Assembly (NCBI GenBank): GCA_012513915.1
Contig: JAAZBG010000196.1
Location: 1 to 37,575, forward strand
Direction of reading: 5' to 3'
DNA from: Fibrobacter sp.
GTDB taxonomy: Bacteria > Fibrobacterota > Chitinivibrionia > Chitinivibrionales > Chitinispirillaceae
Length of the DNA stretch: 37,575 nt
Shown one piece after another: positions 9,131-18,046 of this stretch. Position numbers and translations under genes: made by a program. How positions within the stretch are numbered: the first letter of the stretch is position 1; each line of letters starts with the position of its first letter. A model generated the notes under the pieces. The model saw nothing but the letters and a program-made list of their open reading frames with translations. It was not told where the DNA came from and ran no database searches.

Positions 9131-12100
9131 TTAGTTCCACATTGCTGTACGCATGTCAAGGTCATGCTTATATCGCTTCGTTTTACTCTGACCCACATCC
9201 TGATATTCCTGGATTGACTTGACTGAAAATCCGGTTCGTTCAAGTGAATCGATACCGCTGATAGCTGCCTGTGCACCCTCAAGTGTTGTAATATAAGGAA
9301 TACGCTGTGTAACCGCAGCACTGCGGATCGGTTTTGAATCGATCTGTGATTTACGTCCGGCCGGCACATTGATAATGAAATCAATATCTCCACCCTTGAT
9401 CAGATCGATGATATCAGGTTTTCCTTCCCCGATTTTCGGTATCATCTTGACATTGATACCATTTGAACTCAGTACACGCCAGGTACCTTCGGATGCAAAG
9501 ATCTTGAATCCCATTGCCTGCATGGCTTTTACCATGAAAATGATATTACGGCGCATTGAATTCTTGACACTGATAAACACAGACCCGCTTCGGGGCAGGT
9601 TATTTCCAGCTGCTTCCTGAGACTTTGCAAATGCAAGGCCGAAATCCTTATCAAGCCCCATGACTTCACCGGTGGATTTCATCTCAGGTCCAAGAATGAT
9701 ATCTGCTCCGGGAAATTTACTGAATGGAAGCACTGATTCTTTAACTGCGAAGTAGTCGATTGTTTTTTCTACAGCTTCTTCAATATCCGCAAGTCTGGTA
9801 CCGGCCATTACTTTTGCTGCAATTTTCGGCCATGGAATACCGGTTGCTTTACTTACAAACGGAACCGTACGTGATGCTCTCGGATTAACTTCAAGAACAT
9901 AAACAATATCTTCCTTGATTGCATACTGGATATTGAGCAGGCCAATGACGTTAAGCTCACGGGCTATCTGACAGGTTATCTGGTGAATTTGCGCTACGAT
10001 AGTGCTTGACAATGTATGAGGAGGCAACACACAGGCACTGTCACCGCTATGGATACCGGCTTCTTCGATATGTTCCATAATGCCACATACCTTGACTGTT
10101 TCGTTATCAGCGATTGCATCAACGTCAACCTCTATTGCATCACCAATGAATTTGTCAACAAGCACCGGACGATTCTCCGCCGCCGCCTGTGCCTCACCGA
10201 TAAAAGCCCGCAGTTCATCATCGTCGTAAACGATTTTCATGGCACGGCCGCCAAGAACAAATGATGGACGCAGGAGTACCGGGTAACCGATTTTTGATGC
10301 AATAGAAATTGCATCTTCGGTTGATTTGGCAATACCATTTGCCGGTTGGTTAAGATTGAGCTTGTTGATCATTGCTGCAAATTCATCCCGATCTTCAGCG
10401 CGCTGGATTGATGCAACACTTGTTCCAATAATCGGCGCACCTGCATCCTCAAGACGTTTTGCCAGATTCAGTGGTGTCTGACCACCAAACTGAACAATAA
10501 CGCCGACAGGTTTCTCGTTGTCAATGATATTCATTACATCTTCAAATGTAAGTGGCTCGAAGTAAAGCTTGTCAGATGTATCATAGTCGGTTGAAACGGT
10601 TTCAGGGTTTGAATTTACCATGATCGACTCAATTCCCATCTCTTCCAGGGCAAATGATGCCTGACAGCAGCAGTAGTCGAATTCAATACCCTGACCGATA
10701 CGGTTCGGACCGCCTCCAAGAATAATGATTTTGCGGCGATCGCTCGGATTACTTTCATCTTCCTGATCGTATGATGAGTAATAGTAAGGTGTATATGCCT
10801 CAAACTCAGCTGCGCATGTATCAACGAGTTTGTAGGTAGGTTTAACGCCGAGCTCTTTCCTGAATGTACGGAAAGCGATTTCGTCCATGCCCAGAAAATT
10901 ACCCATCTGTGCATCACTGAAACCTAGACTCTTTGACTTCTTGATAAACCGTTTGAGATCCACTCTGTCTTTCTTGAGGATATCCGGTGTAATCGTCTTT
11001 TCGAATTGGTAAAGATCGTACAAGTTGTTAAGGAACCATGTATCGATATATGATGCTGCCGCGATTTCATCAACGGTCATACCATTTTCAAAGGCATATC
11101 GTATAAGAAACAGGCGGTTTGCTTTTGGGATACGAAGTTCTTTTGAAAGTTCCTCTTTTGTCTGGAACGGAAAATTAATCAGTTCAAACCCCTTACGTCC
11201 GACTTCAAGACCGCGAAGACCTTTTTGCAGCGCTTCCTTGAACGTACGACCGATTGCCATTGTCTCACCCACGGATTTCATCTGGATACCCAGTGTTGAA
11301 CCTGCTTCGGGGAATTTTTCGAATGTAAAACGCGGAATTTTTACAACACAGTAGTCAATCGTCGGCTCAAATGACGCCGGCGTTTCCTTGGTGATATCGT
11401 TTCTTATTTCGTCAAGAGTGTACCCGACTGCGAGTTTTGCAGCAAACTTTGCAATCGGGAAACCGGTTGCTTTACTTGCAAGCGCAGAACTGCGGCTCAC
11501 GCGTGGATTCATTTCGATGACTGTCATACGGCCATCGGCCGGGTTTACTGCAAACTGGATATTGGATCCGCCGGTCTCAACGCCGATCTCGCGAATAATT
11601 GCAATTGCCGCATCACGCATCTTCTGGTACTGACGATCAGTGAGCGTCTGTGCTGGTGCAACAGTGATACTGTCACCGGTATGAATTCCCATAGGATCAA
11701 GGTTTTCGATAGAACATATGATAACAACGTTGTCTGCTTTATCACGCATGATTTCAAGTTCGTATTCTTTCCATCCGATAACCGATTCCTCAATGAGAAT
11801 CTCGTTGACGCGGCTGCAGTGAAGTCCATAGGCAGCCTGACGTTCGAAGTCTTCCTCTTTGTAAACAATACCACCGCCGGTACCACCAAGGGTAAAGCTC
11901 GGACGAACAATCAACGGGAAACCGATCTCCCGTGCAATCTGCCAGGCTTCGTCGATATTATACGCAAAGGCACTGCGTGGAAGATCAAGACCGATCTTCT
12001 GAATCGCTTCCTTGAACTCGCTGCGGTCTTCAGCTTTTTTAATCGCAGTTTCATCTGCACCGATGAGCTGTACACCGTACCTCTGAAGCACTCCGCTTTC

Positions 12101-12409
12101 CGAAAGCTCCATTGCGGTGTTAAGACCTGTCTGGCCACCCATGGTCGGAAGAATCGCATCCGGACGTTCGCGGGCGATAATTTTCTCAACAATTTCAGGG
12201 GTGATCGGTTCAATATAGGTTCTGTCCGCAAGGTTGGGATCAGTCATGATTGTCGCCGGATTGGAGTTAACAAGGATCACCTCGTAACCCTCTTCGCGTA
12301 ACGCTTTACACGCCTGAGTACCTGAATAATCAAATTCACACGCCTGACCAATCACAATTGGTCCGCTGCCGATAATGAGAATCCTGTGTATATCAGTTCT
12401 TTTTGGCAT
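9131..12409 (-). CDS. carB: Carbamoyl-phosphate synthase, large subunit
   Basis: Makes carbamoyl phosphate for pyrimidines and arginine, receiving ammonia from CarA. The 1092-residue protein contains the two homologous ATP-grasp halves. The first opens with [20 protein letters not shown], the second near residue 565 with [19 protein letters not shown]. An MGS-like allosteric domain follows from about residue 940. The chosen start (MPKRTD) has AAAGGA directly ahead; an ATG six codons upstream has no good site. The length and both repeats are complete. The C-terminal domain is where UMP/ornithine effects act in known enzymes. Confidence 0.97.
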   Translation of the reverse strand: MPKRTDIHRILIIGSGPIVIGQACEFDYSGTQACKALREEGYEVILVNSNPATIMTDPNLADRTYIEPITPEIVEKIIARERPDAILPTMGGQTGLNTAMELSESGVLQRYGVQLIGADETAIKKAEDRSEFKEAIQKIGLDLPRSAFAYNIDEAWQIAREIGFPLIVRPSFTLGGTGGGIVYKEEDFERQAAYGLHCSRVNEILIEESVIGWKEYELEIMRDKADNVVIICSIENLDPMGIHTGDSITVAPAQTLTDRQYQKMRDAAIAIIREIGVETGGSNIQFAVNPADGRMTVIEMNPRVSRSSALASKATGFPIAKFAAKLAVGYTLDEIRNDITKETPASFEPTIDYCVVKIPRFTFEKFPEAGSTLGIQMKSVGETMAIGRTFKEALQKGLRGLEVGRKGFELINFPFQTKEELSKELRIPKANRLFLIRYAFENGMTVDEIAAASYIDTWFLNNLYDLYQFEKTITPDILKKDRVDLKRFIKKSKSLGFSDAQMGNFLGMDEIAFRTFRKELGVKPTYKLVDTCAAEFEAYTPYYYSSYDQEDESNPSDRRKIIILGGGPNRIGQGIEFDYCCCQASFALEEMGIESIMVNSNPETVSTDYDTSDKLYFEPLTFEDVMNIIDNEKPVGVIVQFGGQTPLNLAKRLEDAGAPIIGTSVASIQRAEDRDEFAAMINKLNLNQPANGIAKSTEDAISIASKIGYPVLLRPSFVLGGRAMKIVYDDDELRAFIGEAQAAAENRPVLVDKFIGDAIEVDVDAIADNETVKVCGIMEHIEEAGIHSGDSACVLPPHTLSSTIVAQIHQITCQIARELNVIGLLNIQYAIKEDIVYVLEVNPRASRTVPFVSKATGIPWPKIAAKVMAGTRLADIEEAVEKTIDYFAVKESVLPFSKFPGADIILGPEMKSTGEVMGLDKDFGLAFAKSQEAAGNNLPRSGSVFISVKNSMRRNIIFMVKAMQAMGFKIFASEGTWRVLSSNGINVKMIPKIGEGKPDIIDLIKGGDIDFIINVPAGRKSQIDSKPIRSAAVTQRIPYITTLEGAQAAISGIDSLERTGFSVKSIQEYQDVGQSKTKRYKHDLDMRTAMWN

Positions 12410-12495
12410 AGATCCTTTCAAAGACATCGGGTATTCGTTTCACCCTGATGGTCTGATAAGGGTATATATTTATTTTTTATTTTTTTCGTTTTACT

Positions 12496-12603
12496 GGTGG
12501 ACGGTTTTGAATCGTCCACTGCTACATTGTAACGCTATCATATCACAACGGAACGGTCGCGACCATTCCCTACGTGGTTTGTACGGGATGGTCGTGACCA
12601 TCC
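12496..12603. repeat. Pair of inverted repeats between carA and carB
   Basis: The 197-base gap between carA and carB holds two strong palindromic structures. One has GTGGACG at 12497 pairing with CGTCCAC at 12513. The other is a larger one at 12555-12603 in which GGTCGCGACC and GGTCGTGACC, each itself palindromic, also pair with each other. The right half (12586-12603) is a perfect 8-bp-arm palindrome. Such structures can stabilise or attenuate part of an operon mRNA, or they may be copies of a dispersed repeat. The A-rich minus-strand flank argues against a simple terminator. Confidence 0.65.
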
Positions 12604-12606
12604 ATG

Positions 12607-13797
12607 TTATTTACGTACACCCGACGCACCGGTTTTTCGTTCCATCATGGCAAAAAATTTCTCGAAGAGATAGCCGCTGTCATGTGGTCCCGGAGATGCT
12701 TCAGGGTGATACTGAACACAGAACACATTTTTCTCAGGATCAGTGATACCTTCGCAGGTGAGATCATTGAGATTGAGATGTGTCATTTTGATGTTTTTTG
12801 ATTTCAGGCTGTCCATATCAACGCAGAAACCATGGTTTTGTGATGTAATCTCTATTACACCGGTATCCATATTACGGACCGGATGGTTTCCACCACGATG
12901 ACCAAATTTCAGTTTATAGGTTGATCCGCCAAGTGCGTGTCCGATCAGCTGATGTCCAAGGCAGATACCGAAGATCGGCTTTTTGCCGAGAAGCTGTTTG
13001 ATAGTATCGATTGCGTAGGTAACAGCAGCCGGATCACCAGGGCCGTTTGACAGGAATATTCCATCCGGATTCATTCCCAGGACCTGCTCTGCAGTAGTGT
13101 TTGCCGGTACAACGGTGATTCTGCATCCGAGAGATTCAAGAATGCGGAGTATGTTGTACTTGATACCGAAATCAAACGCGACAATATTGAACCGGATATT
13201 TTTAAGGTTTTTGCCAAGACCCTTTTGTGTATTCCATATATACGGTTCCTTGCAGGTAACTTTCTTTGCAAGGTCAAGCCCGACAAGGCCGCTCCATGAT
13301 TTGGCTTTATCAACGAGGTCATCGGTGTTCACGTTTTCATCACCCGACCAGATGATCGCTTTCATCGCACCTTTTACTCTGATTTGACGAGTAAGCATGC
13401 GAGTATCGACACCTTCAACCGCAACAACTTTATTTTCAATCAGATACTGGCTGATTGATTTCTGCGATGTAAAGTTTGACGGGTATTTGCAGCTTTCTTT
13501 TACGATAAAGCCGCTTACCTGCACCTTTGATGATTCAACGTCGCTATCGTTGATTCCGTAGTTTCCAATAAGTGGATAGGTCATCGTCACGATTTGTGAA
13601 CAGTATGACGGATCAGTTAAAATCTCCTGATACCCGGTAAGGCTTGTATTAAACACAACTTCACCGGTCGCTTCGCCAGCAGCTCCAAACCCCTCACCAT
13701 CAAAAATGGTTCCATCTTCCAGTGCAATAATGCCTCTCAAGAATACCTCACTTGTTTTAGCCGAACCTTCAACCTGTTTCGAACTTTTGCCAGACAT
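12607..13797 (-). CDS. carA: Carbamoyl-phosphate synthase, small (glutaminase) subunit
   Basis: Hydrolyses glutamine and passes ammonia to CarB. The CarA N-terminal domain starts near residue 23 (GIIALEDGTIFDGEGFG). The class I glutaminase domain carries the nucleophilic Cys in GICLGHQLIGHALGG and the His/Glu pair in QYHPEASPGP. With the ATG at 13797 the protein is 396 residues, with about 20 extra polar residues before the conserved core and only a weak ribosome site. A TTG at 13740 with GAGG 5 bases ahead would give a 377-residue protein starting right at the core and is a real alternative. It is the first gene of the carA-carB-pyrG-purF unit. Confidence 0.93.
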   Translation of the reverse strand: MSGKSSKQVEGSAKTSEVFLRGIIALEDGTIFDGEGFGAAGEATGEVVFNTSLTGYQEILTDPSYCSQIVTMTYPLIGNYGINDSDVESSKVQVSGFIVKESCKYPSNFTSQKSISQYLIENKVVAVEGVDTRMLTRQIRVKGAMKAIIWSGDENVNTDDLVDKAKSWSGLVGLDLAKKVTCKEPYIWNTQKGLGKNLKNIRFNIVAFDFGIKYNILRILESLGCRITVVPANTTAEQVLGMNPDGIFLSNGPGDPAAVTYAIDTIKQLLGKKPIFGICLGHQLIGHALGGSTYKLKFGHRGGNHPVRNMDTGVIEITSQNHGFCVDMDSLKSKNIKMTHLNLNDLTCEGITDPEKNVFCVQYHPEASPGPHDSGYLFEKFFAMMERKTGASGVRK

Positions 13798-13809
13798 TCA
13801 CTCACAGAT

Positions 13810-13851
13810 AAAAAAAAAGACACCCTCTGCATTCGGCTATCAGAGGATATC
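13810..13851 (-). terminator. Terminator-like attenuator in the carA leader
   Basis: Read on the minus strand, GATATCCTCTG pairs along its full length (two G-U) with CAGAGGGTGTC around an 11-base loop, followed at once by nine Ts, only 13 bases before the carA ATG. The upstream neighbour is on the other strand, so there is no gene for it to terminate. It therefore fits an attenuator of the nucleotide operon. Confidence 0.75.
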
Positions 13852-13875
13852 TTTTGTTATTCTCATTTTAATCAT
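13840..13875 (-). other. Possible 11-codon leader peptide in the carA attenuator
   Basis: An ATG at 13875 opens MIKMRITKDIL and a TGA that falls exactly where the 5' arm of the attenuator hairpin ends. A ribosome reaching this stop would cover the arm and favour read-through, as in the known pyrBI-type logic. No clear Shine-Dalgarno precedes it, so this is tentative. Confidence 0.3.
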
Positions 13876-13924
13876 TTGTCTGGCAGATACTTTATAATAA
13901 TGAATACGTTTTTTGCCCGGTTTC

Positions 13925-13953
13925 AAAATACTGTTTTTTCTGATAAGAGTCAA
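13925..13953 (-). promoter_or_regulatory. Sigma-70-like promoter of the carAB-pyrG-purF operon
   Basis: On the minus strand TTGACT is followed after 17 bases by TATTTT. Transcription would start near 13918 and give a leader of about 120 bases that contains the attenuator. Confidence 0.6.
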
Positions 13954-14043
13954 CCCTTTCGAGCATGGAGTTGTTTTTTAGGGTGATGAGGATTTGTTGT
14001 GATGAGTAAGATGTTGATTTTATGGGCGAGGTGGGATGAATTT

Positions 14044-14071
14044 AGAATTCAGGAGCCAGAATTCAGTATCC
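14044..14071. repeat. 14-bp tandem repeat (AGAATTCAG core)
   Basis: AGAATTCAGGAGCC is followed directly by AGAATTCAGTATCC and then a partial third unit (AGAA). It lies in the 442-base gap between carA and the AraC gene, which otherwise holds only the carA promoter/leader and presumably the AraC promoter. Confidence 0.7.
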
Positions 14072-14239
14072 AGAAGATAAGAATGTACATTGAATTTACT
14101 ACTCCCGCATTAAGATAATTTTATTAAAAATTTCAACAGCAATAGTTGTAAGTGAACAATGCAGGCACTATATTAAACGCAATACGAAAAAATAAGTGAC
14201 AATTGCAATCGACACTGTTGTGAGTTTTAAATAGTAAGT

Positions 14240-15367
14240 ATGCATTTAAGTGATAATTTCAAAAAGCTCACAACGTCACCCATAATTCATATCGTATCTG
14301 TATTATTGATTATCATCGTTCAACTCATCATATCGCATAAAAGTGATTTCGTTCTTGTTCCATCTGTTACTACTGCTAACTGCTCTGTATATTCAGATGC
14401 TTCAAGTTCCTACGATACCGGTAATTCTATTATCAATAGCTTCAGAACAAAACAGGATGGAATCATTTTTGACTATACTCTCAATGCAAAAGAGGCTTAT
14501 CCCTACGCAGGTTTCCAGTGGAATTACAGAGATACATTTTTGGATCTTAGCGGGTACAACAATCTCATTGTAACTATAGACCCGGAATCGACAACCGTTT
14601 CAAGCTTTTTGATTACATTACAGGTATTTTGTAATGGCTTTTCCGATCTATCAAATACGATATCATTGAGATTCTTATCGAAGGAACTTTTTATCCAGAA
14701 TGGTATTGTACGTTATACTATTCCAATTTCAGATTTTGTAACGCCAGATTGGTGGTACAAAAGACTTAATACCTCTGAATATATTCTTGGAAAGCCAGAT
14801 CTGACACAAACCGTTCTTGTTAACATTCAAAGCAGTGCAGACTCTGTTGGTATAAGTAATGTTATTGCGATTAGAGATTTGCGCTTTGGCCAGAGTAATC
14901 GATATCTGTTTATCTATGCAGGAATCTTTATCCTTTTTTTACTGCTCTACATAATAACACGATCGATAATTACCAATGGGAGGAAAAAGTGTATTGGTGC
15001 AATTCCCATACACTATGAAAAAATCAGCGTAGAAAACTGCGCTGATCAGGATGAACGGATGATTACAGAATACATAGGGAAAAATTTTACAAACCCGGAG
15101 TTCTCATTGCTATCGATGAGTATGGATATAGGTATTTCAACCTATAAAATTTCCTCTGTAATAAAAAAAATACATCAACTCACGTTTAAGCAATACCTGA
15201 ACACGATTCGTATTGCTGAGGCTAAGCGGCTTCTGAAAACGTCCGATCTTCAAATTGCACAAATTGCCTATCGTGTGGGGTACAGCACAGCACCACATTT
15301 CAACAGAATATTTAAAGAGTTTACATCACTAAGTCCAAACGCGTATCGAAGCTCTTCTGACTTCTGA
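14240..15367 (+). CDS. Membrane-spanning AraC-family transcription regulator with extracytoplasmic sensor
   Basis: A 375-residue protein. A first transmembrane helix lies at about 14-32. It is followed by a ~185-residue extracytoplasmic region rich in beta strands and aromatic residues (for example FQWNYRDTFLDLSGYNN), which resembles galactose-binding or CBM-like folds. A second helix lies at about 221-244 and an AraC/XylS double helix-turn-helix at about 276-375, with the typical ending IAQIAYRVGYST and FNRIFKEF. It therefore looks like a one-component receptor that senses a ligand, plausibly a glycan, outside the membrane and binds DNA inside. The downstream secreted beta-helix gene with paired direct repeats in its promoter is the likely target. 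The start has only a weak ribosome site. Confidence 0.88.
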   Translation: MHLSDNFKKLTTSPIIHIVSVLLIIIVQLIISHKSDFVLVPSVTTANCSVYSDASSSYDTGNSIINSFRTKQDGIIFDYTLNAKEAYPYAGFQWNYRDTFLDLSGYNNLIVTIDPESTTVSSFLITLQVFCNGFSDLSNTISLRFLSKELFIQNGIVRYTIPISDFVTPDWWYKRLNTSEYILGKPDLTQTVLVNIQSSADSVGISNVIAIRDLRFGQSNRYLFIYAGIFILFLLLYIITRSIITNGRKKCIGAIPIHYEKISVENCADQDERMITEYIGKNFTNPEFSLLSMSMDIGISTYKISSVIKKIHQLTFKQYLNTIRIAEAKRLLKTSDLQIAQIAYRVGYSTAPHFNRIFKEFTSLSPNAYRSSSDF

Positions 15368-15389
15368 TTTTCTCTGAAATGTTTGATTT

Positions 15390-15425
15390 TAAGGAAATAT
15401 CAAGCCTTTCTAAGGAAATATCAAG
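15390..15425 (+). promoter_or_regulatory. Candidate AraC-type operator: two 15-bp direct repeats, 21-bp period
   Basis: TAAGGAAATATCAAG occurs twice without a mismatch, at 15390-15404 and 15411-15425. The 21-bp period puts both copies on the same face of the helix, as for classic AraC half-sites. It lies between the AraC gene and its putative target. Confidence 0.75.
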
Positions 15426-15442
15426 GGGATTCACACTATTTT
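15414..15442 (+). promoter_or_regulatory. Possible activator-dependent promoter of the beta-helix gene
   Basis: TATTTT at 15437 could be a -10 box. The corresponding -35 position (GGAAAT, 15414-15419) is poor and lies inside the second direct repeat, as expected when an AraC-type activator replaces -35 contacts. Start site would be near 15449. Confidence 0.4.
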
Positions 15443-15481
15443 TTTGACCAGTATTGTTAAAATTCTAACAGGAGAGGTCAA

Positions 15482-17590
15482 ATGAATGTTGTATTTCGCA
15501 AATGGTTGGTATCTATTTTTTTTGCTGCGTCAGCTTCTGCAACAGATTACTATATCAGCCGGACCGGTGATGCTGCTGGCGACGGTAGTCTATCATCCCC
15601 ATACCAGTCACTTGCAGAAGCAGTAAAACACGCTGCCCCCGGTGATAATTTTTATCTGAGAGAAGGTATCTACCGTGAAACCCTGAAACCCGGTACTTCG
15701 GGAACGCAATCCGGAGCAATCAACTTTAAAGCATTTCCTGGTGAAAATGTTACAATCAGTGCATGTGATAGTATCACTACATGGAAAAAATTCTCAGAAA
15801 ATGTTTATGTAACAGATATTACGGACAGTGTTACGCAGGTTTTTATTGATAATGTTCCGGCATGGCAGGCGTCATTTCCAAATAATGTATCAAACAATCT
15901 GTTTAAGGTTTCGACATTTCCCATAACATCCATGACGGAGTCAGAAGTTCTGTCGACTGTACTCGGGCAATCAACCGATACATGGAAAGGTGGTACTATA
16001 TGGGCGATGCTCGGACACCGTTGGATTTCGCAGGTTGCCACGATTACCGGATCAACACCGGGGAAACTGGTTATTAAAGGAAATACCTGGAAGGATAATA
16101 CCGGTGAGGGGATAGGTTACATAACCGGCTGTATGGCTGCACTGGATACTGCCGGTGAATGGCACTATGAGAAAGGAAAACTGTATATACAACTGGCACC
16201 TTCTGATGAGCCGTCAAAACATGTCATTGAGGTAAAACAACGAAAATGGGTTATCGATCTCGCAGGCAGCTCTTATATAAATGTAAGTGGTATTTCGACT
16301 ACCGGAGGCGGTGTGACCATGAATAACGCATCAAATTGTACTCTTGACAGTTTGAAAATGATATATCTCTCACACTTTGTTCAGATAACATCCGGAGGTT
16401 CAAGCTGGCTGCGTCATGATTGGACAAATATTAATTATGATGGAATCGGTGTCGGTATGTTTGGCTCAAATAATACGATTAAAAATAGTGAGATCGCATG
16501 GAGTGCCGGTGATGGTGTCACCATGTACGGATCAAAAAACAGAATTGAAAATTGCATCATCCACGATTGTAATTATAGTGGCACTGACTGCAGTCCAATC
16601 ACTGCGCATGGTGCTGATCACGTGATTACCAGATCGACTGTTTATAACGGAGGTCGTGGCATTATTGCATTCTCCTACACACAAAATGCAATACTCACCT
16701 ACAATCACTGTTATAATCCGGGTTTGCTTAATTGGGATGTTGGAATAATATATGCCTATGGCACTGAGGCAAAAGGATCTGAAGTCGCCTATAATTGGGT
16801 ACACGATAATGTATCGACCGAGAGTTACAAGATTGGAAATGGCATTTATATCGACAATTTTTGTTCCGATATTACCGTTCACCATAATGTGATATGGAAC
16901 TGCAGTTACAACGCATTTAATTACAGTCGCCCTGCAAAAAATATCTATTTCTATAATAATACAGCATTCAATGCACCGGATGTAACCGAGTCTTATCTTT
17001 ACGCCGGTGCTACCGATACCAGCAGCGGGAACAGACTCTATAATAACCTCTGTGCATTTTCATACGGAAAGTTTCCAATGCTTGACCAGAGTCACAATCT
17101 ATTCTATTCATCACTACCGCTTCGGGATGCTGCAAATTATGATTTCCGGCTCTCGGAAGATGCTGTTGGTGCAATTGACTCTGGTATGGTGATAGCAGGA
17201 ATTACAGATGGTTTTTCCGGGGCTGGTCCGGATATCGGAGCGTATGAACATGGAGGTGTGTTCTGGAAAGCTGGTGCCGGTACTATTGATACCGTTCCTG
17301 TGCATGTCGTTCAACTCTTCGGTACTGCAAACCCGGGTTCATCAGGTATTGAATATAAGAAAATTCCCGGGATGCTTGTGTTTAACGTTACTAAAAGTTT
17401 TACCGGCAGTATACAGCTGGTTACATTGCAGGGTAAGGTTGCCGGCACATTGTATAAGGGGAATCTGAAACCCGGCTTATTACACTGCCCGTTCAAGTCG
17501 TTGCATATTTCTAATGGTGTTTACTTTGTAAAAGTGGTGAATGACATTGATACCGTTCTGTGTACCGGTCTTGTACAACTGACTATGTAA
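15482..17590 (+). CDS. Secreted right-handed parallel beta-helix protein, probable polysaccharide-active
   Basis: The 702-residue protein has AGGAGAGG before its ATG and a signal peptide (about 1-20). The mature start YYISRTGDAAGDGSLSSPYQ, then GDNFYLREGIYRE, is typical of DUF1565/pectate-lyase-like beta-helix proteins. Repeated Asn-rich turns (NNTIKNSEI, NRIENCIIHD, NITVHHNVIW-type) continue to about residue 590, ending DIGAYEHGG. A C-terminal ~75-residue beta domain (about 625-702, with NGVYFVKV) resembles secretion/sorting modules. Relatives include polysaccharide lyases and glycosidases, but no catalytic triad could be assigned, so the substrate is unknown. The upstream AraC-type gene and operator-like repeats suggest glycan-induced expression. 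Confidence 0.8.
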   Translation: MNVVFRKWLVSIFFAASASATDYYISRTGDAAGDGSLSSPYQSLAEAVKHAAPGDNFYLREGIYRETLKPGTSGTQSGAINFKAFPGENVTISACDSITTWKKFSENVYVTDITDSVTQVFIDNVPAWQASFPNNVSNNLFKVSTFPITSMTESEVLSTVLGQSTDTWKGGTIWAMLGHRWISQVATITGSTPGKLVIKGNTWKDNTGEGIGYITGCMAALDTAGEWHYEKGKLYIQLAPSDEPSKHVIEVKQRKWVIDLAGSSYINVSGISTTGGGVTMNNASNCTLDSLKMIYLSHFVQITSGGSSWLRHDWTNINYDGIGVGMFGSNNTIKNSEIAWSAGDGVTMYGSKNRIENCIIHDCNYSGTDCSPITAHGADHVITRSTVYNGGRGIIAFSYTQNAILTYNHCYNPGLLNWDVGIIYAYGTEAKGSEVAYNWVHDNVSTESYKIGNGIYIDNFCSDITVHHNVIWNCSYNAFNYSRPAKNIYFYNNTAFNAPDVTESYLYAGATDTSSGNRLYNNLCAFSYGKFPMLDQSHNLFYSSLPLRDAANYDFRLSEDAVGAIDSGMVIAGITDGFSGAGPDIGAYEHGGVFWKAGAGTIDTVPVHVVQLFGTANPGSSGIEYKKIPGMLVFNVTKSFTGSIQLVTLQGKVAGTLYKGNLKPGLLHCPFKSLHISNGVYFVKVVNDIDTVLCTGLVQLTM

Positions 17591-17671
17591 ATTCAAATAT
17601 TGTTACGTGTGTGAAATACAAAAAAAGAGTATTTACTTAGTGAATCCTGGTACCGAAATTGATTGGATTTT

Positions 17672-17708
17672 AGCCCTGTTGCGGAAAAAGAATCTCCACA
17701 ATGGGGCT
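17672..17708 (+). terminator. Imperfect hairpin downstream of the beta-helix gene
   Basis: AGCCCTGTTGCGGA pairs imperfectly with TCTCCACAATGGGGCT and is followed by TATTCGTTATT. The stem has wobbles and mismatches, so its role as terminator is only likely. The remaining 17591-18046 region shows no supportable gene; it should contain the mod promoter. Confidence 0.45.
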
Positions 17709-17979
17709 TATTCGTTATTGTTCCAGTCCTCTCCATTTTATTCAAATTTGTAGCATACAATTGAACCTCTGTTTCCAGGTGCGACTGCCTGCACAGATTG
17801 GTGTTGTGCGGGTTTAGACAATAAAAGTGGTTATGCTCTAAGAAAATACACAAAAGATCAGGCTTAATTAATCAATGACATACGCGAGTTTTGGTTTGTT
17901 AAATGAATAGTGTGTTTATTTGTTGGATAACGGGTGATTTTTTTGCAGATCTCGTAATTTGATTAAATTGGTACGGTAT

Positions 17980-18007
17980 TTGACTATTTAACGATATATA
18001 TTAATCA
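17980..18007 (+). promoter_or_regulatory. Candidate mod promoter with ModE-like half-sites
   Basis: TTGACT at 17980 could be a -35 box, with TAATCA or AATCAA at 18002-18008 as a weak -10. The spacer contains TATTTAACG and CGATATATA, each one base from the E. coli ModE half-site (TATATAACG / CGTTATATA), but overlapped rather than spaced as in E. coli. A ModE-like gene is present in the same island. Confidence 0.3.
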
Positions 18008-18046
18008 ATTGATTTTTAGTAAACCATTCTTTGTCAAGGAGTCTCA

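Noticed and set aside
11681-12301. 206-codon plus-strand frame inside carB
   Set aside because: It is antisense to a strongly conserved part of CarB and has no recognisable protein features.
17593-17853. 86-codon minus-strand frame after the beta-helix gene
   Set aside because: No ribosome site, unlikely amino-acid composition, and it runs through the probable terminator hairpin.
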